The notes beneath the pieces are model-generated. The model had not been told where the DNA came from. It made no database searches and saw nothing but the letters and a program-made list of their open reading frames with translations. This document shows positions 25,179-36,248 of a stretch of 64,000 bases of DNA, piece after piece. The number at the start of each line of letters is the position of its first letter. Within the stretch, counting starts at the first letter, position 1. The position numbers were made by a program, and so were the translations under genes. Origin of the DNA: Sulfurimonas hongkongensis (GTDB lineage Bacteria > Campylobacterota > Campylobacteria > Campylobacterales > Sulfurimonadaceae); NCBI RefSeq assembly GCF_000445475.1, contig NZ_AUPZ01000007.1, positions 1 to 64,000 on the forward strand, in the 5' to 3' direction.

Positions 25179-26294
25179 ATGAAAATTAAAATCATAATTT
25201 TATTATCGGTAATTGCATTTGTTATATCTATGCCATTTATCTTTAATAAAAGCGTTACAATCACAAATCCTAGTAAGCTTGATGCAGATGAGAATTTTAT
25301 TCTTTACGAATGGGTTGAACCGCGCACAGGTACGAATAAAGAGTGGGATTATAACCTAAAACCAGTACAGGTTAGCGACAGAGTGTGGTGTTTCTTTGGT
25401 GCTATGGAGATGCCAACTAAAGAGAATGCTGGTGATATGTCTAACAGTTGTTACATAAAAGGTACTGATAGTTGGATAGCATGGGACACTGGACCATCTT
25501 ACATATTTGCTAAGCAAGCTCACGCGGCTATGAAAAAGATTGCTGACTTGCCTGTTAAAACGGTTATAGTAAGTCATGAGCATGATGATCACTGGTTAGG
25601 TAATAATTACTACAAAGAGACACAGGGTGCTACTATATATGGTCCAAAGTCTATTAATGTTAATTATCTTGGTTTTGATGAGCATACAGGTAAACCAAAT
25701 GAAAATACTAGGGATATACCACCTCAAACTAGAATGATTAGAGCTCTTTATCAAAATGCAATTAGAGGCACTAAACTAGTTCCAGTTGATGAATATTTTG
25801 ATGACACAACTGAATTTACACTTCATGGTGTTAAAATGGAGTATGTAAAAGTTGGTTATGCACACTCTGAAGAGGATTGGTTCTTATATCTTCCAGATGA
25901 CAAGGTTGTCCTTGTGGCAGATGTTGTAATGAATGGTAGAGTAACTTCAAATCGCGATGGTATAGTTGTTGGTCAGTTAAATGCACTCAAAGCTATTAAA
26001 GATAGAGATTGGAATCACTTAGTTCCAGGGCATGGTTTTATAACCGATAAGACGGCTGCTGATGAGGCTGTTCAATATTTTACTCTTTTAAAAGATAGAG
26101 TTTTAGAGGGTATTGAAGAAGAGATACATCCGGATATGATTACTAAACATGTAACTCTTGAAGAGTTTAGAGACAAAGAGTTGTATTACCTTCTAAGCCC
26201 AGGTAATGTTTTTAGATCTTATGAAGAACTAGAAATGTTTGATGAAGACGACTTAGACTCTAATGATGACGAAGACGAAGATGACGACGAGTAA
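25179..26294 (+). CDS. soxH: SoxH-like metallo-beta-lactamase-fold hydrolase
   Basis: The 371-residue protein has an N-terminal signal or membrane segment (residues 4-22) and the metal-binding motif SHEHDDHW near 132-139, with later His/Asp ligands (GYAHSEEDW and VPGHG). SoxH proteins accompany sox genes but their reaction is unknown. The extreme C-terminus is a run of more than a dozen Asp/Glu residues, unusual for an exported enzyme. It follows soxZ by nine bases and closes the cluster. Confidence 0.85.
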   Translation: MKIKIIILLSVIAFVISMPFIFNKSVTITNPSKLDADENFILYEWVEPRTGTNKEWDYNLKPVQVSDRVWCFFGAMEMPTKENAGDMSNSCYIKGTDSWIAWDTGPSYIFAKQAHAAMKKIADLPVKTVIVSHEHDDHWLGNNYYKETQGATIYGPKSINVNYLGFDEHTGKPNENTRDIPPQTRMIRALYQNAIRGTKLVPVDEYFDDTTEFTLHGVKMEYVKVGYAHSEEDWFLYLPDDKVVLVADVVMNGRVTSNRDGIVVGQLNALKAIKDRDWNHLVPGHGFITDKTAADEAVQYFTLLKDRVLEGIEEEIHPDMITKHVTLEEFRDKELYYLLSPGNVFRSYEELEMFDEDDLDSNDDEDEDDDE

Positions 26295-26372
26295 CAATCT
26301 ATAAAAGATTGCACTCTTCTTTGTCTCTATTTTAAATATCAGTAGTGTTGGTATGGATAAAATTTTAAGCGA

Positions 26373-26410
26373 TGCAAAAAAATCAATACACATCATGTGA
26401 TTTTTTTGCA
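26373..26410 (+). terminator. Terminator after the sox cluster
   Basis: TGCAAAAAAATCA and TGATTTTTTTGCA form a perfect 13-base stem with a 12-base loop. A weaker stem CAATCT/AGATTG lies just after the stop codon of the hydrolase. Confidence 0.65.
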
Positions 26411-26521
26411 TAGACCAAATAGTGCTTATTACTAAGACAATGATAGAGTTGGCACTACTCAGTAAACAATCAAAACTTTGTTTTTGTTAAGATAGACTTA
26501 AACACAAGAGAGCAGTATTAT

Positions 26522-26959
26522 ATGTCATTAATTCAAGCCGGAAAAATTTTAGAACTATTTTATTCTACAAATAATGGTAGAGTAAATACAACCGAGTTGG
26601 CTCTTGATGATAAGGGTGTTATAGAAGATAAGTATTATAATAAAGACATACAAAGATCTGTTTTAATAACTTCGCAAGAGAGTTATGAACTAGCAGCTAG
26701 TCACGGTATAGATGCACCATATAGTGCACTAGGGGAAAATATTCTTATAGATTATAATCCTTACCACTTAAGACCAGGAGCGAGATTTGCAATAGGTAGT
26801 CTTGAATTAGAGATTAGCCAAAATTGTACACTTTGTAAGAGTTTAGCAAAGGTAGATGCAAGATTGCCAAAATTACTTAAAAATGATAGAGGCGTCTTTG
26901 CAAAAGTTATTGGTAGTGGAACTATCCGCAGGGGCGATAATATTTATCTTCTAAAATAG
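26522..26959 (+). CDS. MOSC-domain protein
   Basis: This 145-residue protein has the MOSC fold pattern (ALGENILIDY, LRPGARFAIGSLELEI, ending GVFAKVIGSGTIRRGD) and a CTLC pair near 101-104. MOSC proteins bind sulfur-carrying molybdenum cofactor or handle sulfur transfer through a Cys (family knowledge). Lying next to soxC, a molybdenum enzyme gene, a cofactor role is reasonable, but the substrate is unknown. Confidence 0.8.
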   Translation: MSLIQAGKILELFYSTNNGRVNTTELALDDKGVIEDKYYNKDIQRSVLITSQESYELAASHGIDAPYSALGENILIDYNPYHLRPGARFAIGSLELEISQNCTLCKSLAKVDARLPKLLKNDRGVFAKVIGSGTIRRGDNIYLLK

Positions 26960-26997
26960 AGGATAAAATCTCACAAAATTAATAAAAAGGGAAAGAA

Positions 26998-27939
26998 ATG
27001 AAATTAATGATCAAAAGTATAGTTGTAGGACTGATGCTAGTAACTGGAGTTGTAGCGAGTGGGGCGCAAGATATTCAGATATATACGGCTGACAACTCAA
27101 AAGGTAAAATCACAGGGGCTTCCATAGAGAAAGCTTTTGCGGATGCGGGGTTTGTAATATCTGGAAATAATGATATGAATGTTGCATTTGAATCAAAGTT
27201 CAAAAAAACAAATCATAAGATGTATCATCTTTTTACTCTCTATAAAAAAGACTTAGTTTTAGAGCTTGTTAAAATTACCCCTAAAGCTGCACTATTTGCA
27301 CCTCTTAGCATGTCAATATATATGGAACAAGGTTCAAATGATATCTCTATTTCATCTTTGTCGATAGATGGTATGGCAAAAGTTATTGGCATACCTGCTT
27401 CTAATAAGCACATGGTAGAGTACAATAAGCTTATTAGAGCTACTCTAGCTAAAGCATTGCCAAATGGTCATTTTGAAAAAACATCATATAAGATATTGGC
27501 ACCTAAGGGGGAGCTTATAACTTCGTTTACTGGTGAGATGGAAGCTCAAGGTGAAGATGTTGAAGATGAATTAGAAAGTCTTCAAATGGAACTAGAAGGT
27601 TCATTAGAAACTCTTGGGTTTGTAATTGCAGGATACAATAAACTAGGGGATGAGTTTAGTGATGCAGGTTATGATAAATATGATTTTTTCGATGCATACT
27701 CTATTTGTAAATTAACAGTTATTTTTGAAGTATCAAAAACTCATCCTGAAGCAGGTGCATTTGCCCCTTGTACACTCTATATGTATAAAGAAAAGGGCTC
27801 TACTGAATTAAAAATGGCATATCCATCAGTATATAACTGGATTAGCTCTTTGGACATTGAGGATAAACCTTCAAATGAAGTACTAGAAGGTGCTCAAAAA
27901 CAGATGATAGAAGCAATTAGTGGAACTATAGAGTTTTAA
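26998..27939 (+). CDS. Periplasmic protein with two DUF302-like repeats
   Basis: The 313-residue protein has a Sec signal (cut after about residue 20) and an internal duplication. Residues about 40-170 and 195-313 share the pattern of a long helix, then AxFAPxxxxxYxEKGS, then a C-terminal helix, with an acidic linker between. The pattern fits DUF302, though I give that name with moderate confidence. The second copy has Cys residues near 242 and 260. It is probably co-transcribed with the FCSD-type flavoprotein 25 bases downstream. Confidence 0.7.
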   Translation: MKLMIKSIVVGLMLVTGVVASGAQDIQIYTADNSKGKITGASIEKAFADAGFVISGNNDMNVAFESKFKKTNHKMYHLFTLYKKDLVLELVKITPKAALFAPLSMSIYMEQGSNDISISSLSIDGMAKVIGIPASNKHMVEYNKLIRATLAKALPNGHFEKTSYKILAPKGELITSFTGEMEAQGEDVEDELESLQMELEGSLETLGFVIAGYNKLGDEFSDAGYDKYDFFDAYSICKLTVIFEVSKTHPEAGAFAPCTLYMYKEKGSTELKMAYPSVYNWISSLDIEDKPSNEVLEGAQKQMIEAISGTIEF

Positions 27940-27964
27940 AATAGTTTAAAGAAAAGGTGTTCAA

Positions 27965-29308
27965 ATGGCTATATCAAGAAGAAAAGCTTTACAATTATCA
28001 GGTGTTACTGCTGCTGCTGTAGCAATAAGTGGATGTAGTAAAGCCAAGAGCCTAAAACCAGAGCAAACGACGAAGCCTAAAACTACCTACAAAGCGCCTA
28101 TAGCTAATGCAAAAGGTCCTAGGGTAGTTGTAGTAGGCGGTGGATGGTCAGGCCTATCTATTGCAAAATATACAAAGATATTTGCTCCAAATGCAGATGT
28201 TATCTTAGTTGAACAAAGACATGAGTTCGTATCATGTCCTCTTAGTAACTTATGGCTAGTAGATAAAATTGAGTTAGAGTTTTTAACTCATGATTATCTT
28301 CAAGCTGCAAGAGAAAATAATTATACTTATTTTCATGCAACTGCAATCGGACTTGATAAAAAAAATCGTATTTTAGAGACTAGCGATGGTGATATCAGCT
28401 TTGACTACTTGGTTTTTGCACCAGGTATTGATTATGACTATTCTAGATGGACAGACGATATAGCATTTGAGACAAGGCTTAGACAAGAGTATCCGGCAGG
28501 TTTTATACCTGGTTCTGAACATCTTACCCTGCGAAACAAGATTCTTAACTTCAAAGGTGGAAACTTTATTTTAACAGTTCCAAGCGGGAATTATAGATGT
28601 CTTCCAGCTCCTTATGAAAGAGCATGTGTGATTGCAGATTATTTTAAACAAAAGAAATTAAAAGCAAAAGTTATACTGCTAGATGAAAACAACACCATAA
28701 CGATCAAAAAAGAAGGTTTCCAATCTGCTTTTGATGAACTCTATGGCGATTATATTGAGTATATGCCCAACACAGTTATAAATAATATAGATCTAGACAA
28801 TAAAATAGTTGAAACTGATTTTGATGAAATTGATTTTGAAGAGGCTGCTTTTTACCCTCATGTTAGAGGTGCAAAGATATTAGAAAGAGTAGGTATAGCC
28901 AAAGATGCAAAAAATATGCTTGAGGGTGATATTAACACTCTTACATACGAAGTCAATGGCGAAAAAGATATATATATCGCAGGCGATTCTAGACCAATGG
29001 GCTTTTCAAAGTCAGGAAATACTGCCAATTCAGAAGGGCACTTTGTAGCTAAACTAATAGCTCAAAAAATAAATAAAACAAGAGAAATAAAGTGGGAGTC
29101 ACCAACTACTACTTGTTTTTCTGCTATTTCTATAGAACCAGAGAGAGCGATCTATATCTATACTCAATATGCTCATAATAAAACAGATTTAGCATTTAAT
29201 TTTGCATCAACGACTAGTAGTGAGGACTGGCTTAAAGATGGAGAGGTTAATGCAAGTTCTATTTATCAGTGGGCAGCTGCTCTATATACAGATATGTTTA
29301 GTAAATAA
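27965..29308 (+). CDS. FCSD/SoxF-type flavoprotein, twin-arginine lipoprotein
   Basis: The 447-residue protein resembles the flavin subunit of flavocytochrome c sulfide dehydrogenase. It starts with a twin-arginine signal ending in a lipobox (SRRKALQLSG...ISGC). The FAD site VVVVGGGWSGLSIAKY follows at about 53, then the redox Cys pair in VSCPLSN (about 95) and NYRCLPAPYERAC (about 217). The C-terminal FCSD domain is present. It would oxidise sulfide or a related thiol in the periplasm. No FccA-type cytochrome subunit lies beside it, so its electron acceptor is unclear. Confidence 0.88.
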   Translation: MAISRRKALQLSGVTAAAVAISGCSKAKSLKPEQTTKPKTTYKAPIANAKGPRVVVVGGGWSGLSIAKYTKIFAPNADVILVEQRHEFVSCPLSNLWLVDKIELEFLTHDYLQAARENNYTYFHATAIGLDKKNRILETSDGDISFDYLVFAPGIDYDYSRWTDDIAFETRLRQEYPAGFIPGSEHLTLRNKILNFKGGNFILTVPSGNYRCLPAPYERACVIADYFKQKKLKAKVILLDENNTITIKKEGFQSAFDELYGDYIEYMPNTVINNIDLDNKIVETDFDEIDFEEAAFYPHVRGAKILERVGIAKDAKNMLEGDINTLTYEVNGEKDIYIAGDSRPMGFSKSGNTANSEGHFVAKLIAQKINKTREIKWESPTTTCFSAISIEPERAIYIYTQYAHNKTDLAFNFASTTSSEDWLKDGEVNASSIYQWAAALYTDMFSK

Positions 29309-29360
29309 TAAGTAATTTGTAGCTATGTGAATAAATTTTTAATCACGGTGCTTATATTAT

Positions 29361-29395
29361 AAAAAATAGGTTGTTTTTAGACAAGCCTATTTTTT
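29361..29395. terminator. Bidirectional terminator
   Basis: AAAAAATAGGTTGT pairs with ACAAGCCTATTTTTT (one bulged base), with a T-run on both strands, between convergent genes. It overlaps the stop codon of the minus-strand gene. Confidence 0.8.
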
Positions 29396-30439
29396 CTCTT
29401 TATCCATCGCACCTTTAGCAGTTTTTATAGCACTTCCAAGAGCTGTTTTTGCAACCCTCCAGGCTTGTTTACCCATTCTTTTTGCCTCTTGTGCAGCTTG
29501 AGATTTAAGAGCTGTATCTGCACGTGAAACAGCAGTTTTAGCAAAAGACGAGAATCTCTCTCTCATCATATCTGCAGCTTCTTTAGAGATATAGACTAAC
29601 TCTTCTAAATCATAACGCATATTTTTGTTGATGTTTATAAGAAGTTTATTTATCATTACAGAGTTTTCACTAGCTTGAGTTTGAACTACTTGAGAGAATA
29701 GAACATCTGTTTGATTTAGATCTTCCATAATGGTGTCATAATCTTCTATAAGTATGTGCTTAGCTTCAACCGGCATATATGCGAGACGTTTTTTAAATCT
29801 ATCTATGGAGTGAATAAGTCCACTTCTCATTCCCTTTAGAGTTGCAGTTAGGATATCTTCTGCTTTTGTTGGAGTAGCTTCTGCAACATCTATAGCACAT
29901 TGTAGGATGGTAGAGAGGATTTTTCTGATTCTGATGGTATTTAGTGAGCCTTCTTTTATGGCTTCAAAAGTTAAGTCCTTTATGACCTCTTGTATGCTCT
30001 CTTTTATATCTCCATCAGTGTCTCGCTCAAGAGCTGTGATGATGGCAGACTCTACTAGCTCGCTTAGAAACTCATAAAGGTCTATGGATTGAAGTTTTAC
30101 TTGATGGAGTTTTAAAAGAGCAGGTTCATTGCTATTTAACTCTAATTCAATAGCGTTAAAAACACTATACTTTGTCTCTTGAAGCTCTTGAGCCTTTTTC
30201 TCTAACTTTCTATCTAAGGCTTCCTTTTGAGCTACAAGTGATGCCACATCTTCTTTAAGAGATTTTGTCTCGATTTCTAAAATAGTCGCAGCAATATTTT
30301 TAATTTCATGAAAGTTTAACTTATCTATCTCTGTCTCATTACCAAGTTTTTTAATAGCATCTGAAACTCTTGTTTGAATATCTTCTAGGGTTTTGTTATA
30401 TGAATTTTTTATATCAGTTGTTAGTTTATCTACTTCCAT
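29387..30439 (-). CDS. Helical hypothetical protein
   Basis: The 350-residue protein is mostly alpha-helical, with a coiled coil at about residues 60-95 and a basic, Ala/Lys-rich C-terminal tail after residue 300. It has no signal peptide. It resembles the uncharacterised DUF6781-like group seen in Campylobacterota, but this is from memory of general character only. It lies downstream of the moaC/DUF493 pair on the same strand. Confidence 0.7.
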   Translation of the reverse strand: MEVDKLTTDIKNSYNKTLEDIQTRVSDAIKKLGNETEIDKLNFHEIKNIAATILEIETKSLKEDVASLVAQKEALDRKLEKKAQELQETKYSVFNAIELELNSNEPALLKLHQVKLQSIDLYEFLSELVESAIITALERDTDGDIKESIQEVIKDLTFEAIKEGSLNTIRIRKILSTILQCAIDVAEATPTKAEDILTATLKGMRSGLIHSIDRFKKRLAYMPVEAKHILIEDYDTIMEDLNQTDVLFSQVVQTQASENSVMINKLLININKNMRYDLEELVYISKEAADMMRERFSSFAKTAVSRADTALKSQAAQEAKRMGKQAWRVAKTALGSAIKTAKGAMDKEKK

Positions 30440-30458
30440 TTTAAAGTCCTTAGTTTTT

Positions 30459-30728
30459 TTATAGTACCATTTTGATATTTTGATGAGCCTTTAGAGCTTC
30501 ATATATAAAGTTTCTATCATCTTCATTGTGAACAAGCAAGTCGAGATTCATGCTTACATACTTGCCACCTTTTGAGTTTTTAGAGTGTGTGAGCTTATGA
30601 CTTCTCTCATCTATAACATCTTTTATAGCTTTCTCTAGCGCTTCTCTTTCGCCTGCTATTAGCTTGTAAGACCAAGAACAAGGATACTCAAGGATTAGTT
30701 TCTCATCTCTATCGTTTAAAATCTCCAC
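30459..30728 (-). CDS. DUF493 (HP0495-type) small regulatory-fold protein
   Basis: This 89-residue protein has the DUF493/YbeD pattern: FPCSW-like [13 protein letters not shown] near the start and [10 protein letters not shown] in the middle, with an ACT-like ferredoxin fold. Function is not settled for the family. The GTG start inside moaC has a textbook AGGAGG at the right distance, giving a 20-base overlap and likely translational coupling. Confidence 0.85.
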   Translation of the reverse strand: MEILNDRDEKLILEYPCSWSYKLIAGEREALEKAIKDVIDERSHKLTHSKNSKGGKYVSMNLDLLVHNEDDRNFIYEALKAHQNIKMVL

Positions 30729-31179
30729 TCTTTCCTCCTGACTTTTTTTCTAGTTGGACATCTCTTATTATCATGCCTTTATCTATAGCTTTTACCATAT
30801 CGTATATTGTTAAAAGTCCGATGCTCACACCTGTAAGTGCTTCCATCTCAACTCCAGTTTGACCTGTTAGTTTTGCAGTAACTTGTAACTTAAAACCTGG
30901 TAGAGCTGTAAGTTCTTCAACATCGCAGTTGATGCCACTAAGGTTTAGAGGATGGCACATCGGTATAAGCTCGCTCGTTTTTTTTGTGCCCATAATAGCC
31001 GCAATAACAGCAGTTTGAAGCACAGGGCCTTTTTTAGTTTTTTCACTTACTATGGCGTCATATGCATCTTGGCTCATCTCTATATATCCTGATGCAACTG
31101 CTACTCTTGTTGTTTGATTTTTGTCCGATACATCAACCATTTTCGGTCTTTGGTTTTTATCTAAGTGTGTTAAGTTCAT
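30709..31179 (-). CDS. moaC: Cyclic pyranopterin monophosphate synthase MoaC
   Basis: The 156-residue enzyme acts in the first stage of molybdenum cofactor synthesis. Typical MoaC blocks are visible: AGYIEMS-like [32 protein letters not shown] and MVKAIDKGM with the catalytic Lys/Asp region. Molybdenum cofactor is needed for SoxC and periplasmic nitrate reductase. Length is normal. Confidence 0.96.
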   Translation of the reverse strand: MNLTHLDKNQRPKMVDVSDKNQTTRVAVASGYIEMSQDAYDAIVSEKTKKGPVLQTAVIAAIMGTKKTSELIPMCHPLNLSGINCDVEELTALPGFKLQVTAKLTGQTGVEMEALTGVSIGLLTIYDMVKAIDKGMIIRDVQLEKKSGGKSGDFKR

Positions 31180-31230
31180 TATGTTTCTTTTCTTTTTGCT
31201 TTATTATAGCAAAGAGGAGTTAAATTTGTG

Positions 31231-31818
31231 CTAGATTAATTTTAGAGCTTCTTTATACTCATAAGGGTAGTTCAGATTTAAAAAGGCTCTCTCATCTTCA
31301 AACTCTACAAAAGTTGTCTTTGAAGATTTTAGTAAGTAGCCTAGTTTGTGGTTGTCTTCTTGGAGCATTTTAATAAACTTACTCTCTAATGAGCGATGAT
31401 AGATGCCACACATGGGTTGAATGCCAAATGCAGTTTTTGCTACAGTTGCATCTGCATGAGGAGTGTCTGCATCTACGATGGTTTTAATCTCTTTGAATCC
31501 TACAAAAGGCGCATCTACGCTAAGAGCAAAAAAAGAGTCTGTTTTTAGTGTAGCAAAGATTGCAACGAAACCAGCAGTAGGGGCAAAAGTTTGGGATGAT
31601 TTAACATCTTCTATAAAAGAGTCCTCCCCAATTTGTGCTTCAAAATCAAACCTACTTTTGTCTTTGCATGAAATATATACATTTTTAAAGATTTTTTGAA
31701 GCCGTGAGAGTTGAAACTCAGCTAAGGTGTCAAAGCCTCCAAATGAAAGAAGAGCTTTGTCTTGTTTCATTCTTGAACTTTTGCCACCTGCAAAGATTAC
31801 GCATGGAAGGTCGAACAT
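31231..31818 (-). CDS. mobA: Molybdenum cofactor guanylyltransferase MobA
   Basis: This 195-residue nucleotidyltransferase has the GTP-binding start [16 protein letters not shown] and DAPFVG-type metal-binding Asp near 98. It attaches GMP to molybdopterin to form the bis-MGD cofactor, as used by nitrate reductases. Its ATG follows directly on the stop codon of the OmpA-type gene. Sitting close to moaC, it forms a small cofactor locus. Confidence 0.9.
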   Translation of the reverse strand: MFDLPCVIFAGGKSSRMKQDKALLSFGGFDTLAEFQLSRLQKIFKNVYISCKDKSRFDFEAQIGEDSFIEDVKSSQTFAPTAGFVAIFATLKTDSFFALSVDAPFVGFKEIKTIVDADTPHADATVAKTAFGIQPMCGIYHRSLESKFIKMLQEDNHKLGYLLKSSKTTFVEFEDERAFLNLNYPYEYKEALKLI

Positions 31819-32910
31819 CTAATCTCTGTTTAACTCAGCTTCAGCGCGTCTATTTTTAGCACGACCCTCAGCAGTTGAGTTGTCAGCTACTGGATCAAGC
31901 TCGCCTTTTCCCACAGTCGATACTTTTGTAGCATCAACACCATTTTCTATAAGCATATTCTTGACAGAAGTAGCTCTTTTTTCAGATAATTTTTGGTTAT
32001 ATTTTTCGCTTCCTGTACTGTCTGTGTGACCAACTATCTTAGTGCTATAGTTACTATTTTTATTTAAAAAGTCTGCAAAATCTTGGACAGGTTTTTGTAG
32101 TGAATCATCTACTTTAGCAGAGTCAAACTCAAAGTTGATCTTTAGTGTTATATCGATAGGACAACCATCACTATTTATCGCTTGACCCATAGGAGTATCT
32201 GGACAAAGATCTATAGAGTTAGCAACACCATCTTGATCGTCATCTCCATCCACTACAGCTACTACACTTGTAACTTCTTCCTCAACCAAGGTCTCTTCTA
32301 GAACCTCTTTTGCGGGTTCTTCTTTAACTGGCTCAATCACAATTGCTTCACTTGCAGGTGCCACTTTTTGAGAACTTTGCCCAAATGCAAAATTTAGACC
32401 AGCAAGAATCGCTAAGTTATTGTCATATCTAGCATCATTGTGTTTGAGCATGTAGACAGCTTCTAGTTTTAGCGCTAGCATATCATTAAAAGGTATCTTA
32501 GCGCCAACCCCAGCATTAACAAAAGCACTATCAGTGTTTCCAGTCTCTCCCTTGTAGCTGTCACCGTTCATAGTCTCATAACCAAATCCTACTTTAGCAA
32601 GAGGTATGATACCAGCTACTTTGTCGTACTCATAAACACCATTTAAGGCAAAACGCCAAACATCAGTATCTGTACCACTTGAGAGTTTGTTGGTGTTATA
32701 ATCAGCTTTTGAGTAAAAAATAGAAAGTTCAGGCTTTAGAAAAAAGTCTAATGCATTGTATTGAAACTCAGCCCCAAAAGTTGCATAATCATCTAAGTTG
32801 ATGTTGCCCTCAGCGATGTTGTAGCCAATCATAGGCGTGATTTCATAGTCCGCTGCCATCATTAGACTAGATGAAAGCAGAAGTGTAGGTATTAATAGAA
32901 TTTTTTTCAT
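31819..32910 (-). CDS. OmpA-family outer-membrane protein
   Basis: The protein of about 363 residues has a signal peptide (MKKILLIPTLLLSSSLMMA), an eight-stranded beta-barrel-like domain to about residue 185, an acidic Glu-rich linker, one thrombospondin-type-3 Ca-binding segment (DGDDDQDGVANSIDLCPDTP) and a C-terminal OmpA peptidoglycan-binding domain (GHTDSTGSEKYNQKLSEKRA). I moved the start to 32910, where GGGAAG precedes ATG and the signal peptide begins; the longer frame to 32946 has neither. Confidence 0.92.
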   Translation of the reverse strand: MKKILLIPTLLLSSSLMMAADYEITPMIGYNIAEGNINLDDYATFGAEFQYNALDFFLKPELSIFYSKADYNTNKLSSGTDTDVWRFALNGVYEYDKVAGIIPLAKVGFGYETMNGDSYKGETGNTDSAFVNAGVGAKIPFNDMLALKLEAVYMLKHNDARYDNNLAILAGLNFAFGQSSQKVAPASEAIVIEPVKEEPAKEVLEETLVEEEVTSVVAVVDGDDDQDGVANSIDLCPDTPMGQAINSDGCPIDITLKINFEFDSAKVDDSLQKPVQDFADFLNKNSNYSTKIVGHTDSTGSEKYNQKLSEKRATSVKNMLIENGVDATKVSTVGKGELDPVADNSTAEGRAKNRRAEAELNRD

Positions 32911-32945
32911 GTTTCTTCCCTTACTTAAGATTAGTGAGAGTAACA

Positions 32946-34208
32946 CTAAACTCTTGGATCTGCTATATAGCCTTTTATAGCTGAGATAGCCGCTACTGCG
33001 GAGTTTGCTAAATATACTTTTGAACTTCTTGAACCCATGCGACCGACGAAGTTACGATTAGTTGTAGATACAGCTACTTCTCCATCTCCTAAGATTCCCA
33101 TATATCCGCCTAAGCAAGCCCCACATGTTGGATTTGACACAACTCCACCTGCATCTATTATAGCATCAATATAGCCTAATCTATAAGCTTCTTTTAAAAT
33201 ATTTTGAGTTCCTGGAGTGACTATCAGGCGGACATCTTCATGTACTTTGTTTCCCTTTAGTATCTCGGAGGCAACTTTTAAATCGCCTAAGCGACCATTT
33301 GTACAGCTTCCTATAAAGGCTTGGTCTATTTTTATCTCATCTTTTACAGCTTGAGTGATGGAGTGACCATTTGATGGCAAAAATGGATAAGCAATAACTG
33401 GCTCAAGTTTATCTATATCTATGTTTAAAACCTTTACATATGATGCATCTGCATCAGAGTAATGGATTCTTGGTTCTCTTGCTAAGTTTTTGTCACTCAA
33501 AAACTCTTTTGTGACATCATCGTAAGCGACTATGCCATTTTTTGCACCGGCCTCTATCGCCATGTTGCACATTGAAAATCTATCATCCATATTTAGATGC
33601 TCTATAGTGCTTCCAGTAAACTCTAGAGTCTTATATAAGGCACCATCAACACCAATAAGGCGGATAATTTCTAAGATGATATCTTTACCAGTAGTATGCT
33701 CTTTTGGTTTTCCGCTAAGGTTTACCTTGATAGTCTGAGGAACTTTAAACCAGTTTTCTCCAGTTATCATTGCAAAGGCTAAGTCAGTTGAGCCCATGCC
33801 AGTTGAAAATGCTCCTAGTGCGCCGTGAGTACAAGTATGTGAATCTGCACCGATGATTACATCGCCTGGGACAATAAGTCCTTTTTCAGGTAAAAGAGCG
33901 TGCTCTATGCCCATATCTTTTTCATCAAAAAAGTTTTTAAGTTTATGTTTTTTTGCAAATTCACGGCTGATTTTAGCTTGGTTGGCAGATGCAATGTCTT
34001 TTGCTGGGATAAAGTGGTCTAGAACTATAGAAAAACCATCTGGATTTGCTAGTTCTTTAGCACCGCTAAGATTAAAAGCGCTAATAGAGATAGGGGTTGT
34101 AATGTCATTTCCAATAACCATATCGATATCACAGCGAACAATCTCGCCTGCAAAAACTTCTCTACCAACATGTTGTGAAAATATCTTTTCTGTTATAGTT
34201 TGAGCCAT
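32946..34208 (-). CDS. leuC: 3-isopropylmalate dehydratase large subunit
   Basis: The 420-residue aconitase-family protein carries the 4Fe-4S ligands in FIGSCTNGR (about 300) and PTCGACLGG (about 361, 364), plus GADSHTCTHGALG near 125. It acts with LeuD in leucine synthesis. It is the shorter archaeal-like class typical of Campylobacterota and some thermophiles, so homoaconitase-like activity cannot be excluded. leuD is not next to it. ATG follows AAAAAGG. Confidence 0.93.
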   Translation of the reverse strand: MAQTITEKIFSQHVGREVFAGEIVRCDIDMVIGNDITTPISISAFNLSGAKELANPDGFSIVLDHFIPAKDIASANQAKISREFAKKHKLKNFFDEKDMGIEHALLPEKGLIVPGDVIIGADSHTCTHGALGAFSTGMGSTDLAFAMITGENWFKVPQTIKVNLSGKPKEHTTGKDIILEIIRLIGVDGALYKTLEFTGSTIEHLNMDDRFSMCNMAIEAGAKNGIVAYDDVTKEFLSDKNLAREPRIHYSDADASYVKVLNIDIDKLEPVIAYPFLPSNGHSITQAVKDEIKIDQAFIGSCTNGRLGDLKVASEILKGNKVHEDVRLIVTPGTQNILKEAYRLGYIDAIIDAGGVVSNPTCGACLGGYMGILGDGEVAVSTTNRNFVGRMGSRSSKVYLANSAVAAISAIKGYIADPRV

Positions 34209-34256
34209 AATAAACCTTTTTATAAGTAATAATTTCGCGATTATACCATCTAAGAT

Positions 34257-34760
34257 TTAAGATTCGTACTTTAGTGCTTTTTTTGTAAACTCATTTGAGC
34301 AAAAAAACATAGCCATAAAGATAGGGTTTATGCTTACTTGATCATCTTTTGTAGTCTCAAACGGAGCAAACTCAAAACCCTCTGCCTCGTTATCATCTCT
34401 AGGGGCTATTATAAATGTGATAGGAGATAGAGTTTTCACCATATTTAGGATTTTTTTTCTTTTTTTAGCATTGTCTTGGTCTAAAATATTGAACTTAATA
34501 CCCTCTGAACTCTTACGAGTATATAAAATCTCTTCTAAAACATCTATTTTGTCTTTGAAAACTACCTTATTCCATGATATACTAAGTTTTGGTGAGACAA
34601 TTTTTCTGTCTTTATGCATAAGTGCATTTGGTCGATTCTCTTTCATCTTCTCCATAAGTCCTAGTAAAAAGTTGGTTCCTCCAACCTTTTGAGCTAGTTT
34701 ACTTATTAAAAGATGGAGTAGTTCTTTTGTATTTTCGTTTTGTTTGTTAAAATTACACAT
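34257..34760 (-). CDS. Conserved hypothetical protein
   Basis: This soluble 167-residue protein has a helical N-terminal third and a mixed C-terminal part. No domain is recognised. It lies between leuC and divergent nifS with its own upstream gap, so no operon partner gives a clue. Confidence 0.65.
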   Translation of the reverse strand: MCNFNKQNENTKELLHLLISKLAQKVGGTNFLLGLMEKMKENRPNALMHKDRKIVSPKLSISWNKVVFKDKIDVLEEILYTRKSSEGIKFNILDQDNAKKRKKILNMVKTLSPITFIIAPRDDNEAEGFEFAPFETTKDDQVSINPIFMAMFFCSNEFTKKALKYES

Positions 34761-34909
34761 GCTTTTACCCTTTTAGATGGAATTATACCTTAAATAAAAG
34801 TGTAAGTCAGTTTAGTTTAAGCATAACATAATAACAAACTTTATATGATGTCAAAAGTAAAAGAAGACAAAAATTGTCTTAATTAGAAACAACCCTAAAT
34901 TAAAGGTAA

Positions 34910-36127
<1,218 letters not shown>

Positions 36128-36224
36128 ACGAGTTAGTGATGGCACCTGCTATTTAATTAGAACGACATTTGAACAAGTCCAAGTGCCAAGAGCCTTGTGC
36201 TGAGTAAAACCAAGCGTTAGCGTA

Positions 36225-36248
36225 GGTATCGGAATTACTTCTGATACC
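36225..36248 (+). other. Hairpin in the nifS-nifU gap
   Basis: GGTATC at 36225-36230 pairs with GATACC at 36243-36248, and inner GAA with TTC, around a TTAC loop. No T-run follows, so it is more likely an RNA processing, attenuation or protein-binding structure than a simple terminator. Confidence 0.4.

Noticed and set aside
32911-32946. Longer N-terminus of the OmpA-type protein
   Set aside because: The extra residues precede a perfect signal peptide and have no ribosome binding site; the start at 32910 has GGGAAG upstream.
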